Source of the DNA: Phymatolithon calcareum
Taxonomy: Eukaryota > Rhodophyta > Florideophyceae > Hapalidiales
NCBI GenBank assembly: GCA_977006965.1
Contig: OZ345361.1
Location: 2,356,001-2,420,000 of the forward strand
Direction of reading: 5' to 3'
DNA: 64,000 nucleotides
Part shown: in pieces, positions 1-9,478 of the stretch
Position numbering within the stretch: position 1 is the stretch's first letter
How the letters are laid out: each line of letters begins with the position of its first letter
Program-made: the position numbers and the translations under genes
The notes under the pieces: generated by a model
What the model was told of the DNA's origin: nothing
Database searches by the model: none
What the model saw: the letters and a program-made list of their open reading frames with translations, nothing else

Positions 1-142
1 TACGTGCTTGAGGCATTTCTCCCGTATTGGGTTTAGCTCTTCATTCTAACAAAGAATGCGGCTGGCATTCTCTCTTTTCGCACAAGCAGGTATCCGAGCA
101 AAAGCGCATTACGCCAGGAAGAGTCCACGGAGGCCCGGAAAC

Positions 143-1390
143 ATGCGCGTCGCCGTTGTGGGCTGTGCACATGGCGAACTGGACCTGTTGTACGAAGCAG
201 TAGCAGAAGCGGCGCGGGTGAGCGGGCCTATAGATCTAGTGCTTTGTCCTGGAGATTTTCAGGCAGCGCGTAACACAGATGACCTTCAATGCATGGCCTG
301 TCCGGAAAGGTACAAGGACATGCGTTCTTTCTGGCGCTATTATTCGGGCGCGGCCACTGCCCCTGTTCCAACAGTATTTGTGGGTGGCAACCATGAGGCG
401 TCAAATCATCTACAAGAGCTGCCATTCGGCGGGCTTGTCGCACCAAATATATACTTTCTCGGAAATGCGGGCATTGTCACTGTTGCCGGGCTACGCATTG
501 CGGGTATCAGCGGTGTGTACGTTCCTCACCATTATACTAAGCCGCGAGATGAAGAACCTCCATATCTGGGTAATCAGATCAAGTCTGTGTACCATGCGCG
601 TGCGGAGGATGTCAATCGGTTGTTGAGGGTATCGAGGCCTGTCGACATTGTGCTGAGCCACGATTGGCCTCGCGCAGTGACTGAGCACGGCGACCTTCTC
701 GATTTACTCCGTCGAAAGCCGTTCCTGCGCTCGGAGATTGGCGACGGGTCGTTCGGAAACCCCGGAACAGCAGAGATACTGCAGCATTTGCAACCGCGCT
801 TCTGGTTCGCCGCTCATATGCATGTTAAGTTTCCCGCGCGCGTGCGGCATGCATCCGGGAAAGTTACCCGGTTCTTAGCACTAGATAAGATCTTACCACG
901 CAGGGATTTCCTGCAGATACTCGATATTCCAGTGGCGGAACATGTGCGACATAATTTGTTTGTAGAAAACGCAAAGCCCGAGCTCGCGGATGGCGAGTGT
1001 CTTTTTGAGCTGGACCCGGAATGGCTGGCCATTCTCAGAACAAACCAAGAAGGACCGGTGACAGATGCGGAGATCGACGACGTCAAGGCGAGAGTGAAGC
1101 TGGCGGAGTTTGTACCGGTATGTCGATCGCTTTCAGACTTTAAACGAACAGCGCCGGTGCATGATCCTCGAACCGCGAAACGGGGACAAAAACCGTCTGA
1201 ATTGCATTTACAAGCTCATACTCTCGCTGTAGCGGACATTGTCGGAGCGGATATGTCACCACTCCCACTAGGCCAGTCCCAAACTGAGACGGAAGTTGCT
1301 GCTAAGCGAGATGAAAAAGTTGACGTCGATATTGACGCCATGGCCACGAGTTCCAAAAAAATGAAGACCACTCCACGTGATCTTGTTTGA
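143..1390 (+). CDS. DBR1: RNA lariat debranching enzyme
   Basis: A 415-residue metallophosphoesterase of the Dbr1 family, which hydrolyses the 2'-5' bond of excised intron lariats in the nucleus. The metal-binding motifs are all present in order: GCAHGELD (C8, H10), PGDFQ (D38), GGNHE (N83, H84), SHDWP (H173) and AAHMHV (H225, H227). The C-terminal 150 residues are less conserved and end in a Lys-rich stretch, as in other Dbr1 proteins. An upstream in-frame ATG at 56 would add 29 residues, but the conserved N-terminus starts at MRVAVVG, so I chose 143. It converges with the RPP38-like gene, with about 55 bases between stop codons. Its presence fits a genome that still splices, as the introns in this window show. 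Confidence 0.93.
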   Translation: MRVAVVGCAHGELDLLYEAVAEAARVSGPIDLVLCPGDFQAARNTDDLQCMACPERYKDMRSFWRYYSGAATAPVPTVFVGGNHEASNHLQELPFGGLVAPNIYFLGNAGIVTVAGLRIAGISGVYVPHHYTKPRDEEPPYLGNQIKSVYHARAEDVNRLLRVSRPVDIVLSHDWPRAVTEHGDLLDLLRRKPFLRSEIGDGSFGNPGTAEILQHLQPRFWFAAHMHVKFPARVRHASGKVTRFLALDKILPRRDFLQILDIPVAEHVRHNLFVENAKPELADGECLFELDPEWLAILRTNQEGPVTDAEIDDVKARVKLAEFVPVCRSLSDFKRTAPVHDPRTAKRGQKPSELHLQAHTLAVADIVGADMSPLPLGQSQTETEVAAKRDEKVDVDIDAMATSSKKMKTTPRDLV

Positions 1391-1445
1391 GTATGTACAA
1401 TATCTAAAGAGCTATAGCTACAGAGAGCCACAAAATGTTTTGACG

Positions 1446-2141
1446 TCAAGTGCCTTCCATGGCTTCCTTCCCCTGTTCCCGCTCACTCTTTTCCTTCTTT
1501 AATATGCTGGTATGTACTTGCAGTTTCGGTTCCGGGAAGCATGGTACTGGTCCCTTTCCCTTTGCAGCCGCGAGCCAAGGGTAATTGAGATGAACAGCAT
1601 ACGCGCAGACGCTCTGCAGAACATCACTTGCAATTGGAAAGTCTTCCTTTTTCTCCGCTGCGGACTTGGTGATTGCAAATGCAAGCATTCGTCTAATACC
1701 AAATGCTTCACCAAGATTTGTACCATCGCCTGGAACTACTACCAATTTAGCGCTTTGAGTGAAACAGAGAGCCGGGATATGAGAGACCAGTATGGAGGGC
1801 ATCACGTCCCTCACCAGAACAACAAGGGCGAGCGTCTCTCTTTCAAGCCCTTTAGTTACCTGATTCACACCCATGACCATTCCAGCTGGCTTTCGCGCGC
1901 CTTTCTCAACGACCGGTTTTTTAGAGTCCATGCCTGCCTTGGATTTGCTTTGACGAGGTTCACGACGAAGAGGCGGGGTTGTAAAGCAGCGTTTTAAGAC
2001 CTCCAGTACTGCCTCTCCTGTGCCGGGAATCGGAGAGGGCATCTGCAAGGCGAAGGGAGACGCGAGCACCTGCTTCGTGCTCCATATTTTTTTCTTCGCC
2101 GGTCCTTTTGAAGCACTGATTCCTTTAGAATTCTTCCCCAT
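1446..2141 (-). CDS. RPP38: RNase P/MRP subunit, RPP38/Pop3-like (L7Ae fold)
   Basis: A 231-residue basic protein. The central part (about residues 90-165) has the L7Ae/eL8-type pattern seen in human RPP38: GVNQVTKGLERE, then a hydrophobic strand LALVVLVRDV, then a stretch with HIPALC, and AFGIRRMLAFAI. RPP38 binds kink-turn RNA in RNase P and RNase MRP, so a role in tRNA 5' processing and rRNA processing is expected. Both tails are Lys/Ser-rich. The frame is open from a TTG at 2150; I use the ATG at 2141 (MGKNSKG). It is divergent from the plastid L10 gene with a 336-base gap. The family call rests on the L7Ae-like segment; another L7Ae relative (NHP2-like) is less likely because of the long tails. 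Confidence 0.75.
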   Translation of the reverse strand: MGKNSKGISASKGPAKKKIWSTKQVLASPFALQMPSPIPGTGEAVLEVLKRCFTTPPLRREPRQSKSKAGMDSKKPVVEKGARKPAGMVMGVNQVTKGLERETLALVVLVRDVMPSILVSHIPALCFTQSAKLVVVPGDGTNLGEAFGIRRMLAFAITKSAAEKKEDFPIASDVLQSVCAYAVHLNYPWLAAAKGKGPVPCFPEPKLQVHTSILKKEKSEREQGKEAMEGT

Positions 2142-2477
2142 TGCACGCAAGTGAACCTTTGACGGTGCAGAACTAAGTCTCCATGCAACGTACGACGTTA
2201 ACGAAACTCATACGAGCAAGTATTAAAATATGAAACTTTTCGATGGGTTCCAAAATAGTATCATACTGGCGTATTGATGATCTCGCGGCCAGATTTGGTC
2301 CTTTACATTCCGCAGATTGAAGTTGTTATTGGGCGCCCTCCTCCCGAAACGAAGCGGGAATCGAAAATCAAGCAAGAGCATTCCATCTTGGAGAACGAAA
2401 TCCTTGGGAATTCTCCGGCGAGGTTCGAAAGATTGTATTGGTATTGCCAGCGGCATTGGAAGACCGACCGAACAAAG
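2142..2477. other. Divergent promoter region, RPP38-like / plastid L10
   Basis: A 336-base gap between two divergently transcribed starts. It is A/T-rich near the RPP38-like start. The L10 frame stays open upstream of its ATG but with no conserved protein sequence, so I treat that part as 5' leader. No convincing core promoter element was identified. Confidence 0.5.
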
Positions 2478-3164
2478 ATGTCTTCGCTCGCGTTTACAGC
2501 AGCATCTCCCGGCACCCTCACGTCCTCTTTTCGGGGTACTGCCTGCGTATCTCGTCATGCGCAGCCCTTAGCGCACGTTGCTCCGGAAAAGCGGGCGACC
2601 TTGCGAATGGGCTCGGCAACAAATACCGCGCTGAAGGCTGAGAGGGTAAACACGGTTAAGGAGCGTCTGGCATCATCGCAAATGATCTTTTCGATTCCCC
2701 TGGCTGGACTAAAGGTCAGCGACGTGGATAAGTTCAAGAGTGCTTTGCCAGAAGGAAGCTCTACCATGACGGTGAAGAACACGCTCATGCGACGTGCGAT
2801 TGCCGATTCGGAGTGGGATGTTGCAGGCAGCATTACGTCTCAATCAAGCATATGGGTGTTTGTCGGCGAGGATATCAAGGGCACTGTCGAGGCGTACACC
2901 ACTTTTGCAAAACCTCTTTCTCGAGACCCTGTTAAGGGCGGCGTCATGGAAGGCATATTCTATGATACCGAGGGCATTACTGCCATCGCCGCGCTTCCGT
3001 CGAAGATACAACTCATCGAGAAGGTTGCTCGTCTCGTCAAGATGGTTCCTACTAAAATTGCTCGCTCTGTTAATGCAGTTCCCACAAAACTTGCGCGCGC
3101 TATCAAACTTGCAGTTGCTGACGAGGACGACCCTGCGCAGGATCCTGCTCCGGAGGCAGCATAG
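2478..3164 (+). CDS. rplJ: Plastid ribosomal protein bL10, nuclear-encoded
   Basis: A 228-residue protein made of a roughly 50-residue Ser/Thr/Ala/Arg-rich leader, consistent with a plastid transit peptide, followed by a bacterial-type L10 domain: ALKAERVNTVKERL, then IFSIPLAGLKVSDVDKFKSA, TVKNTLMRRAI and VKGGVMEGIFYD. L10 anchors the L7/L12 stalk on the large ribosomal subunit. The C-terminus contains two short near-repeats (KMVPTKIARSV and NAVPTKLARAI) and an acidic Asp/Pro/Ala tail. The open frame runs upstream to 2274, but conserved-looking sequence and the leader begin at the ATG at 2478. The protein converges on the EED gene. Plastid rather than mitochondrial location is inferred from the leader composition and could be wrong. 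Confidence 0.82.
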   Translation: MSSLAFTAASPGTLTSSFRGTACVSRHAQPLAHVAPEKRATLRMGSATNTALKAERVNTVKERLASSQMIFSIPLAGLKVSDVDKFKSALPEGSSTMTVKNTLMRRAIADSEWDVAGSITSQSSIWVFVGEDIKGTVEAYTTFAKPLSRDPVKGGVMEGIFYDTEGITAIAALPSKIQLIEKVARLVKMVPTKIARSVNAVPTKLARAIKLAVADEDDPAQDPAPEAA

Positions 3165-3652
3165 AAACGTATTACTTCGAATGCAGCATAATGGTTTTTT
3201 AAATGCTAGTTGTGAACGCCCTTTGTCGCCTTGAATATATTTTCAGAGACAAATGATGCATAGCACTATTGCCAAGAAGCTCAATCGCCAGGTGGGGCGT
3301 AGGACTAATAAAATTTTCCTTTACGTACGGCTGAAGGCAGGATCGTCGCTGCAGTGTAAACAGGATGTAATTCTTACCTTGGTTGTTCCCACTGGAATGT
3401 GTGTCAGGAACTGTACTGGTAATCAACGAAGCTTGCAACGAGAATAGTGAGAAAAAGGTGCTAAGAAGTGAGCATCAGCTGCTCACTCCAAGCTGTTCGC
3501 TCCCATACTCCAGCATATAAAATGCACTTTACAATAGTCAGTAGGCAGTAAGGAGATCAACATAATTTCGATAATGTGGTGCTCAGTGCGGCACATAGTT
3601 TTGGCGTTTGAAATTAATGACCATTAACATCTGAATATTACGGCCAGGAGGT
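3165..3652. other. Intergenic gap between convergent L10 and EED genes
   Basis: A 488-base stretch holding the 3' flanks of two convergent genes. Small frames on both strands lack protein-like composition. No RNA gene or repeat was recognised. Confidence 0.5.
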
Positions 3653-5193
3653 TTAATCGCTCATGCCTGGACTTGCGTTCCGATGAGGTCGAGTGCGCAG
3701 CTGCATCGGCACGCGATCGTATTGGGTTACGTTAGAGCTGTCGTCCACAGCCAGAATGATGGATCCGTCATCAGAAAAAGCACATTGTCGCACAAACGTC
3801 GAACTACTGCGATACCTGTCTTTGGGCATCAGCATGCACATCGGCTTGGACGGTGTCTGACCGATGCGGAATACATACACAATTCCCTGTAGAAAGGAGG
3901 ATAGTAAATAAGCGAGAAAGATTTAGACACTTGCGAAAAGTTGTAGCATGAAAGAAAGGAAATCAAGAGAAAACGTACCTTTTCATTTCCACAAGCAATT
4001 GTTCGACGACTGCGATCCAACGCAAAACGAATAAACCATACATTGCATGCGTCGACACAATACTCTTCAAGAAGGGTGTAACTTGTTGCTGGGGCGGCCA
4101 ACGACTCGCGATCTGAACCTGGTTCCCAAAGATAAATTCGGTTATGAACAGATTTACTCAGAAGCAAATTGCCGACAAACATGACGCAATCAACGTAGTG
4201 CTTGTGAACCTTTCTGGTGACAAAGCACGGGAACTGCCGAATAGGGACAGTAATTCTCTTCCGAGATTCGTTCTCATCCTTGAAGAGAAATGTGTCTGTA
4301 ACACCGATATCAGCCGCCTTGTGTGATGCCGCAATCGCGTCAATGACTGCATCGTCATCAGTGATTTCCCATAGACGTATGCTGTTATCGATTCCGCAAC
4401 TCGCAAACCTGTCGCCACAGCTGCTAAAATCGACGCTGACCACCTCCCCACGATGTCCCTTGAGTCCGGCAAACACAGCAATGGACGATCCGGTACGCAA
4501 ATTCCACAGTCGCAGCGACTCATCCTTCGACGCAGACACAACCAGCGCTGGGTCACGTGGATGGACCTTTACATCATTCACAGCCTCACCGTGACCAACG
4601 AGAGATTTCTCCACAGCATTCTTTTTTGGGTTGAAGACACGGATGATACCCTTCCTGCCAGCGGCACAGATCCACCATTCGGAGTCATTATTTGCGTTAA
4701 ACGTCCACGCGACACAATAAAAAATTTCCTCAGCGTCGCCATCCATAAATGCATTCAACAGCATTGGCTTCTGGTTCGCCTTAGCCTCATAGATTCGCAA
4801 TGAGCAGCCGTTGACCGTCGCGAAAAGGTGACGCCATGCATTGCCTGGCAGTGTCCGCATGGGTTCATCAAGTACATCACGTCCATCTGTATCAGGAGGG
4901 GACACTGAGGTTGCACCAGATGATGCCCCAGACAGTGAGGCCGCTGCAGAGGTACTCGGTGGAGGACGGCGGTCTGTTTTTTGGCGCTCTCTGATACGCT
5001 TCTCCCAACAAAGCGCACGGCCTTTCATTTGGTATTGTGAAGGACGAGTGCAAAATTGGACACCCCATGTTGCAGAAGGTTCGACACCCGAACACTCCGT
5101 TACCTGGGCAGTCCATCGGTAGGAGTCCCTTCCGTCCTCATGCGGACTTGCCCCTGTATTCTCGCCTAGAGATGGCCCCGTGCTCCCGGACAT
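3653..5193 (-). CDS. EED: Polycomb PRC2 subunit EED (WD40), two exons
   Basis: EED/ESC is the WD40 subunit of Polycomb repressive complex 2, which methylates histone H3K27. Exon 1 is 5193-3979 and exon 2 is 3886-3653, with a 92-nt GT...AG intron (3978-3887); together they encode 482 residues. WD-repeat motifs read in order: YCVAWTF, AAGRKGIIRVFNP, VGHGEAVNDVKVHPRDP, SVSKDE-like SASKDESLRLWN, GHRGEVVSVDF, SCGIDNSIRLWE, HYVDCVMFVGNLLLSKS, VWFIRFALD, then across the splice site GNEKGIVYVF and RQCAFSDDGSIILAV. The order and the EED-specific phrases match animal EED closely. Without the intron the frame ends in unrelated sequence, so the splice model is well supported. About 100 N-terminal residues are low-complexity. 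By eye the Tyr before VGHG in human EED (aromatic cage) is Leu here; an alignment should confirm this. Confidence 0.92.
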
Positions 5194-6619
5194 CGCTTAT
5201 GCGGAGAGTTTTAATCGTGACAAGCAAATGATGTATCAATGGCGAGTGCGCCGTACCGGAGAGTTGACGTCTTCGAAGTTGGTACAGTCTTGTATTCCAA
5301 AGACGCAACTCCTGCACGTGTTGCTTTTCCGTTGCAAGAAGATTGTTTCGTAGTGTGAACCAATTGGTGTGTTTCATGCCCTTTTGATCCAGCTATCAAT
5401 ACGAGCTGGCATATCAAGCGTTTTTCTGCCAATGAAATAGACCGAGCACAATTTTATTACCAATATAATGTGCTATTGTATTCTTTACACCAATCAAGTG
5501 CCATTGAGACTTTTAGATGTATCAGCAGGTATCCTTAACCCTGTTTCCTCTTTCGAACATACAATTACAACAGAGTCCGGCAAAAGATATGAAACAGCAT
5601 TGAAGAGGGAAATTTCGGGGAGGAAGAACACAGTTCAGTCTACGTAGCAAGTGTAGTGTACGGCCCAAGGTCCGGCTGAACAACATAAAAGGCTCTACTT
5701 ATCGTGAAACACTACAGTTCGGACTTATTCTGCGTGCTTATATAAAAAGATATTTCGTTTGTGAGAATTCTAGTATCTGAGCTTGTCACCAAGATCAGCA
5801 TCAATTAAAACTTATTTGAGTTAGGCTAAGTGTGTCTCACGACGTAGCTCTTCTTTATTTTTTAGTTAGACACGCTAAAATGTGGGAAACTCAAAATAGT
5901 TGTGTTTTACCATTTTCCCCTACGAAGACACAACGAGGACAATGTGGTGCTGCCAGTGTGGGAAGTGGCCACACACCAACATAGAGCTGGAACATGTCTA
6001 GAACTGGTCGACAACTCACTTCGATTGCTCTTTTAATACACTTCTTGTGCTCTTTTAATACACCTCTTGGTATTTTCTACGTACCAGGATTTTCAAATGG
6101 GCAGTGGTCATAGTAGCGACTCTATGGCCAATGTCATCCACTCTCGACTTGTCTTCGAATGTGGAACGACTTTTTCTCGCACAGGTTTGAGTCGGCCGCA
6201 GCATTGTATATACATGGATAGCAATACTATTCGCTTCTTATGCCCCTTAGGCGTTTACTCTGCTCCGGGGACTGCTTTGGACACATGCGTCTCCTGAGCA
6301 ATGTGTCTACAAAAAAGCGCAAATTCAATGCTGAGGAGACGGAACTTGCCAGCAGTAAACTTTATGGACATTTCCCTGCATCAGTCCGGCTCGGCCATTC
6401 ACTCAAGTTTAATATTGGTGCTCATATCATAACATGGGACAATTGAGGTCATCGTTGGATGTTCCCTCATCCGCCTCCAACTTTCCTACGTACTAACGAA
6501 ATCGAGCTTCCGTGTCCTTTTATATTTCCTCCCTCTTTCCACACTTGGGCCCTGACATACATGTCAAATTGGCTGCTGTTGTAAACTTTGGCGACCAAGC
6601 GGACGGGAACACAGTCAAC
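5194..6619. other. Long divergent intergenic region EED / glutamyl endopeptidase
   Basis: About 1.4 kb between two divergent genes. It is relatively A/T-rich, has no protein-like frame, and contains a two-copy tandem repeat at 6026-6069. A TATA-like TATATAAAAAG lies near 5740. It probably carries both promoters and 5' leaders. Confidence 0.45.
6026..6069. repeat. Two-copy 22-bp tandem repeat
   Basis: The unit TGCTCTTTTAATACAC followed by TTCTTG or CTCTTG occurs twice head to tail. It lies in the divergent promoter region upstream of the endopeptidase gene. Function unknown. Confidence 0.7.
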
Positions 6620-9478
6620 ATGTTTTGTGGAAGTCGCACAGCGTCCTTCGTTCCCGGTGTCGCCCTGCGCCTGCTGCGCAGTTCTCGCCCGCAATGCTCC
6701 CCGCGACGCCCAATGACCTATGCCGTCGTCAAACCTGCAACCCTTCCCGACCGCGCAGACCCCGAAGACGAAGTCTGCTTCATCGATGAATGCACCGAGA
6801 GGTACCGAGAACCGCCGGCGGAAATTGCTCGACTTGTTGATGAAAATGCCGACCCTGCAGTCAGCTTGCAGCCGGCAAAGAAGGAGTGGATTATTCTCCT
6901 CGACCGTCCAAACCTCCCACCAATTGCCGAAGTTGCATCTGAGGAGCTCCGATTAGCAGGATTCAGACTTAATGGCACAACCTATGCCCCGTCCCGCGCC
7001 GACTATTTTCTGGGCTTGAATATGCAGCGTGTTGATGACCCATCGCGTACCACTTTTCCCGTCAAGGGCCTTCCGGAGCTCACGAAGAGTGAAGGTCACC
7101 AAATTGGTTACGTCCGCTGGTCGCCCGACGGAACGCGTTTTGCGTTTTGCATTTACCAGCCTATGTTTGGACTCGAGTTGTGGTGTGCCGATGCAGAATC
7201 TCGTGTAGCACATTGCGTGCTTCCGCAGCGCCGATTGAACGCTGTATGTGGCGAGCCGTTCACTTGGAATTCTGATTCCCGGACAATTGTGGCGAAATTC
7301 GTTGTGGAGGACCGCACTGTGCCGAAGAAATCTCCAGTTCCGCGTGGACCCATTGTCCAGGAGAACATGAGTAGTAGACCTGCGCCTGGTCGTACCTACC
7401 AAGACCTACTTAAGGACCCGCATGACGTCGCGCTGTTTGAACACTACACCACATGCCAGCTCGCCCTCGTGGATGTCGTGACGGCCAGTTTTACTCCGCT
7501 TGGTCTTCCGGCAGCGTTCCGGAGAGCCTCGCCCTCCCCGGATGGCAAATATGTGCTCATCGACATCATGGTCCCTCCATATGCGTATATGATGCCCGCT
7601 GGACGCTTCCCCCGTCGTGTTGAAGTATGGAATATCCACACAGGCGAGGTTTGTGCGACCGTAGCAGAAATCCCATTAATGTCAAGCGTACCTCTGAAGT
7701 TTGATGGGGTAGGGGAAGGACCCAGGGGCATATCATGGCGCTCTGACGCCTCCTCTATGCTGTACTGGGTTGAGGCACAGGACGGAGGGGATCCAGAGAA
7801 CGATGTTCCTATCCGCGATTGCATGTTTACATTAACTGCGCCGTTTACAGGAGCACCGCGAAAACTGGTGTCATTGGAGTGGAGGTTTAATGGAGTCATA
7901 TGGGGCACAGAGTCTATTGCTCTTATTACCGAGAGAAAGTACAAGACTCGGTCGGCGCGGTCCTACATGATTCTTCCTGGACCTTCCGAAGAAAGTGCAG
8001 AGGGAGGTCCGCTCTCCAATGAGGATGAAGAGGGGAATGTTGCAGAAGGACCGTGCTGTGCTCGGGCGTGCGATTTATCGCAGGGAGAAGCTCCTAAAAG
8101 GCTGATTATTGAGATTCCGAATTGGGAAGATCGATACAGCGACCCTGGGAGTGTGCTTACGACCAGAAATGCAGCGGGGAAATCGGTTTTGAGGCTGATG
8201 AATCCAAACAGAGAAGGAGACTTTGACAATGACGGGCCATTTATTGAGCGCCCATTGCTCCTCATGCAAGGGGCTGGAGCTTCTGATGACGGAGATAGAC
8301 CTTTTCTGAGTACGTTTGACACCCTGACTGGTGTGCAGTCGCGGCTATGGCAAAGTGCACCGCCCATGTTAGAATCCATCGTAACCATTCTCAAGGAAGA
8401 CGAGGATACGGGTATGGTTCAGTCCGTTCTGCTTCGACAAGAAGGGCAAAACGTAAACCCGAACCTGTACGTGCTCGACTTGAAGTCCTCCGTTGGAGAT
8501 GCAATAACTGCTTTACCTACCACTTCTGCACCGTACTCACAACTAGCATCGGCACTGCCAAGCACAAGTCGCAACTGTGACCTTCGGGCTGTTACCGCTT
8601 TTCCACACCCTGCACCTGAGCTGACCGATGTTCAAAGAGAAATTGTACACTATGAGCGGTCCGACGGGGTGCGACTGAGTGGAAACTTATATGTACCTGC
8701 TGGGTACGATGAACAACGAGACGGCCCATTGCCGGTGTTCCTGTGGGCGTACCCACGGGAGTACAAGAGTGCTGCCTTCGCAGGACAGACGCGTGGATCG
8801 CCGTATCGATTTGTGCGTCTTGCTCGAACGCCTTTGTATTGGTTAACTCAGGGATATGCCATCCTTGACGGGCCCGAGATGCCGATCATCGGTGAGGGCG
8901 ATGCGGATCCGAACGACACTTACATCGAGCAGCTTGTCATGAGCGCGCAAGCTGCTGTGGACTTTTTGGTGGAGCGTGGAGTGGGGACACGGGACCGAAT
9001 CGCCATAGGTGGACACTCTTATGGTGCCTTTATGACAGCAAACTTACTCGCACATGCACCCGATCTTTTCTGCTGTGGTATCGCTCGCTCAGGTGCGTAC
9101 AACAGGACACTCACACCATTCGGCTTCCAAAGCGAGGAACGGACTATGTGGGATGCACCACAATTGTATCTCAATATGTCACCGTACATGTATGCGCACC
9201 GTGTCAAGGCACCCCTACTGCTCATTCATGGCGATGCGGATAACAATCCCGGAACATACCTGATGCAGAGCGAGCGACTGTATCAGGCGCTAAAGGGACA
9301 TGGAAAGATATCGCGATATGTCGTGCTTCCGCATGAGGGACATGGTTATCGGGCGAGGGAGAGCGTTCTGCATGCGCTCGCGGAAATGACAGAGTGGCTG
9401 GACCGATACTGCGGGAAACGTGAGGCGAATATGTCGGAATGGAAAATCCGTCACAGAGGGCAGGTGAAAACGTTGTAG
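6620..9478 (+). CDS. CGEP: Chloroplast glutamyl endopeptidase (S9D prolyl-oligopeptidase fold)
   Basis: A 952-residue serine peptidase like plant CGEP, a stromal Glu-specific endopeptidase of family S9. The first part (after a basic, Ser/Arg-rich leader MFCGSRTASF) contains the conserved start of this family (KKEWIILLDRPNLPPIAE) and a beta-propeller. The C-terminal alpha/beta-hydrolase carries the nucleophile elbow GGHSYGAFM (bases about 9008-9034), the Asp in HGDADNNPGT and the His in LPHEGHGYRARE, giving a full Ser-Asp-His triad. The raw frame begins with GTG at 6512; the first ATG is 6620 and is used. Length agrees with plant homologues. Plastid import is inferred from family knowledge and the leader. 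A single exon of nearly 2.9 kb is typical for this window. Confidence 0.9.
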   Translation: MFCGSRTASFVPGVALRLLRSSRPQCSPRRPMTYAVVKPATLPDRADPEDEVCFIDECTERYREPPAEIARLVDENADPAVSLQPAKKEWIILLDRPNLPPIAEVASEELRLAGFRLNGTTYAPSRADYFLGLNMQRVDDPSRTTFPVKGLPELTKSEGHQIGYVRWSPDGTRFAFCIYQPMFGLELWCADAESRVAHCVLPQRRLNAVCGEPFTWNSDSRTIVAKFVVEDRTVPKKSPVPRGPIVQENMSSRPAPGRTYQDLLKDPHDVALFEHYTTCQLALVDVVTASFTPLGLPAAFRRASPSPDGKYVLIDIMVPPYAYMMPAGRFPRRVEVWNIHTGEVCATVAEIPLMSSVPLKFDGVGEGPRGISWRSDASSMLYWVEAQDGGDPENDVPIRDCMFTLTAPFTGAPRKLVSLEWRFNGVIWGTESIALITERKYKTRSARSYMILPGPSEESAEGGPLSNEDEEGNVAEGPCCARACDLSQGEAPKRLIIEIPNWEDRYSDPGSVLTTRNAAGKSVLRLMNPNREGDFDNDGPFIERPLLLMQGAGASDDGDRPFLSTFDTLTGVQSRLWQSAPPMLESIVTILKEDEDTGMVQSVLLRQEGQNVNPNLYVLDLKSSVGDAITALPTTSAPYSQLASALPSTSRNCDLRAVTAFPHPAPELTDVQREIVHYERSDGVRLSGNLYVPAGYDEQRDGPLPVFLWAYPREYKSAAFAGQTRGSPYRFVRLARTPLYWLTQGYAILDGPEMPIIGEGDADPNDTYIEQLVMSAQAAVDFLVERGVGTRDRIAIGGHSYGAFMTANLLAHAPDLFCCGIARSGAYNRTLTPFGFQSEERTMWDAPQLYLNMSPYMYAHRVKAPLLLIHGDADNNPGTYLMQSERLYQALKGHGKISRYVVLPHEGHGYRARESVLHALAEMTEWLDRYCGKREANMSEWKIRHRGQVKTL

